Source: GCA-2689995 sp964529325 (lineage in GTDB: Bacteria > Fidelibacterota > Marinisomatia > SCGC-AAA003-L08 > GCA-2689995). From it: a stretch of 10,971 nt of DNA. A program made the translations under genes and the position numbers. The DNA is taken from assembly GCA_964529325.1 (NCBI GenBank), contig CAZGWH010000067.1, positions 1-10,971 on the forward strand. The letters are read 5' to 3'. This document shows, in pieces, positions 6,232 through 10,971 of the stretch; the first letter of the stretch is position 1, and every line of letters begins with the position of its first letter. Under the pieces are notes generated by a model, which saw only the letters and a program-made list of their open reading frames with translations, made no database searches and had not been told where the DNA came from.

Positions 6232-8735
6232 TAAACTACTTCCTCAAATTTTGTTTCATCAATTATCTGTTCAATATTTACATCACTATTTTTTAAATAA
6301 TGATAAACTGTTGTTAGTTTTCCATTAGGCATTTTAATAATTTCATCCCCTTTACATTCTACAATTTCACCGTCTTCTTGAGTTATGTTATATGTGGTAT
6401 CCATTTGTTTTTGAAATTGTGTTTTTTTCCCTTCAACACTGAGAATAGGAAAACGGCTTCCATCTCGATAAACGGTAATCCCTTTTAACTTTTTCTTCCA
6501 TGCATGGATATAGATATCTGATATAACTTCAGGTTGGATATCTTCTGATAAATTAAGTGTAGAAGATATTGAATGGTCAATATATTTTTGACACATACCT
6601 TGAATTTCTATCCGTTTTATGGGATTAATTTCGTGTGCGGTTCTCATAAAATATTTTGGAAGAACATCTGTTAAATCAATATTTTCTTCAGTCTGTACAT
6701 CTAAACCTTTTAAATCTAAATATGCTTGGACTGTAGAATGAAACACTCTGAAAACTTTTTTAAATGATTCTGAGCGTCTATTATAAAATAATGCAAATAT
6801 TGGCTCTACTCCTCCAGAAACACCAATATAATTTTTAGTTCCATTTTGAAACCCTAATACAATATTTGATATCGAACCCGTTGGTGCAATTGACATAATT
6901 GCAATATTTCGTAATCCATTTTCTCTAATTAATTGTTGAGTATCATCATCTAATGCTTCCGTTACAAACGGACATTTCATGTATGAATCTTCATCATAAA
7001 TAATGGATGCACCTTTTTCTCCAGCAAGATTAGCAGAGGCTTTAAATGCCGAGTTTGTAATGAATTTCATTATTTTACCAATGAGTTCCATTCCTTCATT
7101 AGAATCATATGCAATGCCTAATTGATTTAGCATATCCGCAATACCCATAATTCCCAAACCCAGTCTTCTTGTTTCTAGTGCTGCTTTTCGTTGTTTTTCT
7201 AATGCATTTAATTCTTCATTCCATTTTACAACATTATCCAAAAACCGAGTAAGTGTTTTAGATGTTTTTTCTAATTGTTTCCAATTTATTTTTGCTTCCT
7301 CAGTATATCCATCATTTACAAATCGTGATAAATTTATTGACCCTAAATTACATGCTCCACCATCTTCTAGCGGAACTTCTGCACATGGATTTGTACAAAT
7401 TATTGGCTTGCCAACATAGTTAGATGGAGAATATTTACTCATTGTTGTCCAAAAAATTAATCCTGGTTCAGCCGTTTTGTAATTTCCTTCAATAAATTGA
7501 TCCCAAATAACGCGTGATTTAATTAATTCACAAATATCACCTGTTTGTTCACTGCCAAAATAAAGCATGAAATCTCCAGATTGTCTTATAGAATAATCAT
7601 AGGTTTCATTTTCAAGTTGAACGACATAATCACCAAATATATCACGATTATCTGTATTTTTAAATTCGTCAATATTGAGTGTATTGCAGTTATTGTTTGA
7701 CATCCACTTTTGTAAATCAATTAGGTTTTCGAATGATTCTAATAATTCGTATTCATTCACATCTTTTGATGGAATTCCAGGTGAATAATGTAGTTTTTCA
7801 CTCTGTCTTGCTTGAATTTTTATCTCTTTATTCTTCTTTTTATAAACAAGATATGTATCCTCCGAATATTGTCGTTGTTCATTCACGGCACTCATAAATT
7901 CATCATTTGCTTTTATAGAAATATTTGCAAATCGAACTTGAGTATTTTCCATAACCTGTTTTTTTATAGCTTCTAATTTTGATTCATCAAATAATCCAGA
8001 CCATTTACACTGTTCAATTATTTGATTTGTAACCCAATTCGGCGTTTTTTTCACCTTAATAAAGTGCATTACATCTGGATGTTTTACATCTATAGTCAGC
8101 ATTAATGCACCTCGACGACCACTCTGCCCAATTAATCCAGTTGTAAGTGAAAATAATTCCATAAAAGAAACGGCACCTGTTGAGCTATCTGCCGCATTGT
8201 GAACTATTGCATCTCGTGGTCTAAGGCATGATATATCAACGCCAATACCACCACCGTAACTATAAGTTCGGGCACATTCAAAAGCGGCTTTATAAATTGA
8301 ATCAATATCGTCTTCCTCAATTTTAGCAACAAAGCAATTTGCTAAGGTTTTTAACCGATATAAATCTCCAGCCCCAGCTAATACTCTTCCGCCGGGAACA
8401 AACCGACCTTCATACATTTCAGTATAAAATTCTTCTGACCATTTTAATCGTTTGTTTTTTGTTCCTTCGACTGTTGCAACAAAAGTGGATATTCGTTTAA
8501 AAACATCTTCTGGTGATTTTTCAATTTGGGTTTGATTTAAATCATTAATAAAATATTTTTTACTATAAATATTTTCAGCAAGTTCATTTCCACCAAGATA
8601 ATTTTCATGGGTTGGAAGCTCACCACTTTCTTGTAAATTTTCAATGTGATTATATAATTCACGATAAATCTTAATTCGAGATTCACCAATAACTCTAGTT
8701 GTTTTACCTCGATGATCGAACATGTTCTTAAACAT
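6231..8735 (-). CDS. nrdJ: Adenosylcobalamin-dependent ribonucleotide reductase, catalytic subunit (class II)
   Basis: Makes deoxyribonucleotides using a B12-generated thiyl radical; no NrdB-type radical subunit is nearby. Of its 834 residues, 1-90 are N-terminal. The redox Cys pair is C134 (LANCF) and C462 (ACNLGS). The finger loop TNPCAE places N449, radical C451 and E453 correctly. EPGLIF (423-428), the phosphate-binding APTGSISN region and YRDGSRFP near the C-terminus are also present. The TSCPD and zinc ribbon of normal NrdJ are absent here and encoded by the next gene. A segment at about 286-395 looks longer than in short NrdJ proteins; it lacks intein motifs. The ATG follows GGAGAG (8746-8741) by 5 nt. 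A structured leader precedes it and probably controls expression. Confidence 0.96.
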   Translation of the reverse strand: MFKNMFDHRGKTTRVIGESRIKIYRELYNHIENLQESGELPTHENYLGGNELAENIYSKKYFINDLNQTQIEKSPEDVFKRISTFVATVEGTKNKRLKWSEEFYTEMYEGRFVPGGRVLAGAGDLYRLKTLANCFVAKIEEDDIDSIYKAAFECARTYSYGGGIGVDISCLRPRDAIVHNAADSSTGAVSFMELFSLTTGLIGQSGRRGALMLTIDVKHPDVMHFIKVKKTPNWVTNQIIEQCKWSGLFDESKLEAIKKQVMENTQVRFANISIKANDEFMSAVNEQRQYSEDTYLVYKKKNKEIKIQARQSEKLHYSPGIPSKDVNEYELLESFENLIDLQKWMSNNNCNTLNIDEFKNTDNRDIFGDYVVQLENETYDYSIRQSGDFMLYFGSEQTGDICELIKSRVIWDQFIEGNYKTAEPGLIFWTTMSKYSPSNYVGKPIICTNPCAEVPLEDGGACNLGSINLSRFVNDGYTEEAKINWKQLEKTSKTLTRFLDNVVKWNEELNALEKQRKAALETRRLGLGIMGIADMLNQLGIAYDSNEGMELIGKIMKFITNSAFKASANLAGEKGASIIYDEDSYMKCPFVTEALDDDTQQLIRENGLRNIAIMSIAPTGSISNIVLGFQNGTKNYIGVSGGVEPIFALFYNRRSESFKKVFRVFHSTVQAYLDLKGLDVQTEENIDLTDVLPKYFMRTAHEINPIKRIEIQGMCQKYIDHSISSTLNLSEDIQPEVISDIYIHAWKKKLKGITVYRDGSRFPILSVEGKKTQFQKQMDTTYNITQEDGEIVECKGDEIIKMPNGKLTTVYHYLKNSDVNIEQIIDETKFEEVV

Positions 8736-8775
8736 CGATTCTCTCCATTATAAATTTTTAAATATAAAGTTCATT

Positions 8776-8946
8776 TCAGCGTTTTTTTCGTACGCAAACG
8801 ATTCGTAGCATATATCCTTGGACGGGCATTTGAATTGGCTGGGGAATATTGGTTTTCTTTGTGCTTCTCCCTCGGTTATGAATCTCTTGGAGCCACAAGA
8901 TATTCATAGCCAATAATAAAATATACCTATATGTAGTATATCGTCC
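8776..8946 (-). promoter_or_regulatory. Structured cis-regulatory RNA leader of nrdJ (candidate riboswitch-like element)
   Basis: The 5' leader of the reductase is markedly richer in G+C (about 43% by hand count over 8779-8909) than its surroundings and can fold into a multi-branch structure. The outer stem is 8942-8946 with 8820-8824 (GGACG/CGTCC). Inside it are hairpin 8936-8940/8922-8926 and a closing stem 8908-8914/8834-8840 (ATTGGCT/AGCCAAT). That stem encloses a 13-position hairpin, 8896-8908/8877-8889, with one mismatch, and a short hairpin 8867-8871/8842-8846. One pair in the last is G-U on the minus strand but A-C on the plus strand, which favours the minus strand. The cobalamin riboswitch B12 box is absent. 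I recall a published candidate motif named nrdJ upstream of such genes; identity with it is unverified. Confidence 0.6.
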
Positions 8947-9023
8947 CAATAATAATAATTTAATATTTAAAAAAAATAAAGCAAATGATATACTTCTCTT
9001 CTGTGAAAATTATGTAACTATTT

Positions 9024-9710
9024 TTAGGTGAAATTTTCCAATTTTTTAGACCCTTCTCTAACTGATAGGTTAGACAAATAGTTACGATTATTATCAATAA
9101 ATTGCTTTACGCTGTTTGGGTATGTTTTTGAATATTCTCTTAAAATCCAACCGATCGCTTTTCGTATAAAAAACTCTTTTTCATGAGAACATTTTAAAAT
9201 CAATTCAAATAATAGTTCCTCATCTGTATTTGATTTATATTTAAGTTGGCTGAGGATCGCAGTTCTGCGAATCCACATGCACTCATTTCTAATCCATGAA
9301 TTATGAAATATATGAAATTGTGAACTATTTATAATTGAAGGACCCACAAGATTTGAAGCAACAGCGTCAACAATATCCCACCACTGTGTAATTTTTATTA
9401 TTTCTAAATAGAGAGGTAAGTTTTCTTCTAAAATATATTTTTTATATTTAATTGCAATATAAAGACCACAATACCATTCTTCTCGATACTTCGCATTTTT
9501 AAATAAATAATGTATAAGATTACAATATTGAGTATTATCTAAAATAGGGAATTTTCGAAGTTGAATATTAGTGATTTTTTTTACATCGGGGTTTCTAATT
9601 CCATAAAATGGTAGTTTAGATTTCATATATTTCTGTTGACCTATTGCTCGAGTAGAATCTGCATTCTTAATAAATTCTGAAATTATGGATTTATAGAATA
9701 ATTTTGTCAC
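9024..9710 (-). CDS. AlkD-like DNA alkylation repair protein (HEAT-like glycosylase)
   Basis: Likely removes positively charged alkylated bases, such as 3-methyladenine and 7-methylguanine, from DNA. It has 228 residues, all helical HEAT-like repeats, typical of AlkD. YGIRNPDVKK near residue 36 is the usual N-terminal signature. ITQWWDIVD supplies Trp111 and Asp115, equivalent to the AlkD catalytic Trp/Asp pair. WIRRTAI (146-152) supplies the conserved Arg, and Trp188 lies in AIGWILRE. The start is GTG at 9710, overlapping the S4 gene's TGA (GTGA), so it is probably translationally coupled. The 3' side shows a T-rich stretch but no GC stem. Family assignment is good; substrate range is inferred from the family. 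Confidence 0.9.
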   Translation of the reverse strand: MTKLFYKSIISEFIKNADSTRAIGQQKYMKSKLPFYGIRNPDVKKITNIQLRKFPILDNTQYCNLIHYLFKNAKYREEWYCGLYIAIKYKKYILEENLPLYLEIIKITQWWDIVDAVASNLVGPSIINSSQFHIFHNSWIRNECMWIRRTAILSQLKYKSNTDEELLFELILKCSHEKEFFIRKAIGWILREYSKTYPNSVKQFIDNNRNYLSNLSVREGSKKLENFT

Positions 9711-10093
9711 TCTTCAAAACTTTCTAATAATTTATCTAAATCTCGACGGTCTTTTTTGGTTGGACGACCCTGTCCCTTTTCTCGTTGATATTGTGGTGTA
9801 AATAATTTAGTATTTGTTTTAATTTTTTCTTCTTCAGGTGTGTGGTCAATATAATTTTGTTGAGCTAATGTAGCCGATACTCTCTTTTCAATAATTCCTA
9901 TGACCTCATAATCAAATTTAATAAATCCTTTTTGAACTGTAATTCTGTCACCAATTTGTATTATGCGTGATGGTTTTATTCGTGTTGAATTTATTTTAAT
10001 TTTACCCGATTGACAGGCATCATTTGCCATCGATCTTGTTTTATAAACACGAATTGACCACAACCATTTATCTATTCTAACTTTTACACTCAT
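9707..10093 (-). CDS. S4-domain RNA-binding protein, Hsp15/RqcP-like
   Basis: Small basic RNA-binding protein of 128 residues. The S4 domain (about 5-55) has RIDKWLWSIRVYKTRS, then ACQSGKIKIN and a GDRITVQKG turn, as in Hsp15 (HslR), which binds 50S subunits carrying stalled nascent chains. The tail (about 85-128) is highly charged and ends in an acidic-basic helix typical of Hsp15. It is the first gene of a pair with the alkylation-repair gene, overlapping by 4 nt. No Shine-Dalgarno precedes the ATG, which lies only 22 bp from the divergent rRNA methyltransferase start. Hsp15 and RqcP cannot be told apart from this alone. Confidence 0.9.
   Translation of the reverse strand: MSVKVRIDKWLWSIRVYKTRSMANDACQSGKIKINSTRIKPSRIIQIGDRITVQKGFIKFDYEVIGIIEKRVSATLAQQNYIDHTPEEEKIKTNTKLFTPQYQREKGQGRPTKKDRRDLDKLLESFEE
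10054..10083 (+). promoter_or_regulatory. Possible rlmB promoter inside the S4 gene
   Basis: TTGACC (10054-10059) is followed after 18 bp by TAACTT (10078-10083), both within the 5' coding part of the oppositely transcribed S4 gene. The methyltransferase start lies about 33 bp downstream. With only 22 bp between the two coding regions, at least part of each promoter must lie inside a gene. Weak -10 match. Confidence 0.25.
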
Positions 10094-10107
10094 TGCTAAA
10101 TTCTAAT

Positions 10108-10136
10108 TAATAATTATGTCTAAATTTAATAAACAA
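10108..10136 (-). promoter_or_regulatory. Possible promoter of the S4/AlkD operon inside the divergent gene
   Basis: On the minus strand TTGTTT (10136-10131) and TTATTA (10113-10108) are separated by exactly 17 bp. The -35 would lie within the first codons of the opposite rRNA methyltransferase gene. Transcription would begin near 10101, giving a very short leader and matching the absence of a Shine-Dalgarno. Hexamers this AT-rich are weak evidence here. Confidence 0.3.
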
Positions 10137-10910
10137 AATTTGTATGAAATGAGCAAAAAACAATATAAAAAAATTAAAAAAGATTATATTTCAATTTATG
10201 GAATTAATGGATGTATTGAAATTTTAAATTCAAAAACTTCAATTATTGGAATTGATATTTTAGAAGGTGGAAAAGCAATTAAGACACCTAAGATTATGAA
10301 TAATATTAATTCTAAAATATATAAAGTGAGAAAATTACAAAAAGACCAATATATAAACCTGTATAAAGAATGGCGAACACAGGGAATTGTGATTCATATT
10401 AATGGTGATTTTGTAAAACCATTACCCAATTTTGAAAATCAAAAGGAACCTCATTGTTTACTATTAACTGATGGAGTCGAAGACCCACAAAACTTGGGGC
10501 AGATTATGCGTACAAGTGAATGTGCAGGTATTGATGGAATGATTTTACCCAAAAATCGGTCTGGAGCAATTTCTCAGGCAACATTACAAGTGAGCCAAGG
10601 AGCTTTTATACATTTGCCTTTATACCAAACAGGAAATGTATCCCAAACAATTAAAGCATTAAAAAAACAAGGTTATTGGATTGTTGGTGTTGAAAATGGT
10701 GTGAAAGCAAAAAATTGGTATTGTGAAGATTTAACTGGAAAAATTATAATTATTGTAGGTGGAGAAGGTTCAGGAATTAGGCAGCTCACTCAGAAATTAT
10801 GTGATTTTCTATTAACTATTCCAATGGGTGGAAAAATTAATTCTCTAAATGTTTCCGCAGCGGTGTCTGCAATATTATTTGAACGAAAAAGACAGATGTT
10901 GGATAATTAG
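10116..10910 (+). CDS. rlmB: 23S rRNA (guanosine-2'-O-)-methyltransferase, TrmH/SpoU family (RlmB-like)
   Basis: SAM-dependent SPOUT methyltransferase, most likely modifying the ribose of G2251 in the 23S rRNA peptidyl-transferase loop. It has 264 residues, the usual RlmB length. An N-terminal substrate-binding domain (IYGINGCIEIL at 27-37) precedes the knotted catalytic domain. Motif 1 is DPQNLGQIMRT (Asn126, Arg132), motif 2 is VGGEGSG (214-220), and motif 3 is IPMGGKINSLNVSAA (235-249). A second in-frame ATG at residue 12 (10149) is an alternative start and would give a more typical distance to the YGING motif. No Shine-Dalgarno is visible before either. It is divergent from the S4 gene. 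A TrmH-type tRNA methyltransferase is less likely, given the substrate-binding domain. Confidence 0.93.
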   Translation: MSKFNKQNLYEMSKKQYKKIKKDYISIYGINGCIEILNSKTSIIGIDILEGGKAIKTPKIMNNINSKIYKVRKLQKDQYINLYKEWRTQGIVIHINGDFVKPLPNFENQKEPHCLLLTDGVEDPQNLGQIMRTSECAGIDGMILPKNRSGAISQATLQVSQGAFIHLPLYQTGNVSQTIKALKKQGYWIVGVENGVKAKNWYCEDLTGKIIIIVGGEGSGIRQLTQKLCDFLLTIPMGGKINSLNVSAAVSAILFERKRQMLDN

Positions 10911-10971
10911 AAGTTAATATATTATAAGGAAATAACGGGATTAATCATATACATTGCAATTGCTGATATGA
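10911..10971 (+). other. Region after rlmB with a Shine-Dalgarno-like AAGGA
   Basis: The last 61 bases hold AAGGA at 10926-10930 and no terminator hairpin, so transcription may run from rlmB into a following gene. The frame of rlmB stays open after its TAG to the window edge and reads IIYIAIADM from 10944. It offers only TTA or ATC codons at plausible Shine-Dalgarno spacing, and its first ATG is at 10968. A gene start here cannot be confirmed. Confidence 0.3.

Noticed and set aside
7679..7897. 72-codon plus-strand open frame
   Set aside because: Antisense to the reductase catalytic gene; no supporting features.
8779..8795. Terminator with a T run near the reductase start
   Set aside because: The T run is on the plus strand inside a short 4-5 bp hairpin rather than after it, and no plus-strand gene ends here.
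8776..8907. A 43-codon minus-strand frame inside the nrdJ leader
   Set aside because: It is open and basic, but has no Shine-Dalgarno. Its codons (CTC, CCC, GTC, CAG, GGG) are unlike the A/T-ending codons of every neighbour, and it coincides with the paired segments. The composition fits a structured RNA better than a gene.
8776..8946. Cobalamin riboswitch ahead of the B12-dependent reductase
   Set aside because: This was the expected element for such a gene, but no B12-box-like sequence or GCCACTG core is found on the minus strand.
1..10971. CRISPR array, insertion sequence, prophage or tRNA
   Set aside because: No spaced repeats, transposase or integrase motifs, terminal inverted repeats, or cloverleaf with a CCA-type acceptor were seen on either strand.

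Overview
The window comes from a strongly AT-rich bacterium whose genes end mostly in A or T. UGA is used as a stop: it closes dnaA and the S4 gene inside ATGA and GTGA overlaps. The gene set is chromosomal housekeeping: DnaA, a two-component pair, a B12-dependent ribonucleotide reductase, an rRNA methyltransferase and an alkylation-repair protein. No phage, IS, CRISPR or tRNA genes are visible. The composition and gene styles would fit an uncultured marine lineage such as Marinimicrobia/SAR406. That is a guess, because nothing in the window proves the taxon.

Positions 45-3479, minus strand. One overlapping operon in transcription order: dnaA (TTG start), an OmpR-type response regulator (ATGA overlap with dnaA) and a membrane sensor histidine kinase (5-nt overlap with the regulator). 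The kinase frame has no ATG, GTG or TTG until residue 156. The full 449-residue protein, with both membrane segments and a sensor domain, is obtained only by starting at an AUU codon that overlaps the regulator's stop. I see no convincing terminator in positions 1-44.

Positions 3480-3688. A 209-bp divergent spacer of about 13% G+C. It holds a tandem 11-bp repeat that overlaps the likely dnaA promoter, an inverted repeat, and a probable -10 box for the plus-strand gene.

Positions 3689-5523, plus strand. A cytoplasmic glycerophosphodiester phosphodiesterase, then a 149-bp AT-rich gap with nothing convincing in it, then a proline iminopeptidase. A terminator hairpin at 5534-5558 serves the convergent genes on both sides.

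Positions 5578-8946, minus strand. A class II ribonucleotide reductase split into a catalytic subunit and a separate TSCPD/zinc-ribbon subunit, with a TAATG overlap. It is preceded by a leader of about 210 nt with a GC-rich, multi-branched fold that looks like a cis-regulatory RNA.

Positions 9024-10910. An S4-domain RNA-binding protein and an AlkD-like glycosylase form a GTGA-coupled minus-strand pair. They diverge, across only 22 bp, from a plus-strand RlmB-type 23S rRNA 2'-O-methyltransferase. The last 61 bases hold a Shine-Dalgarno-like AAGGA but no clear start codon.

The points most worth a second look are the coupling of dnaA to a two-component system, the AUU start of the kinase, and the structured RNA ahead of the split reductase. 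Replication initiation and dNTP supply both appear in the window, each under what looks like its own local control.
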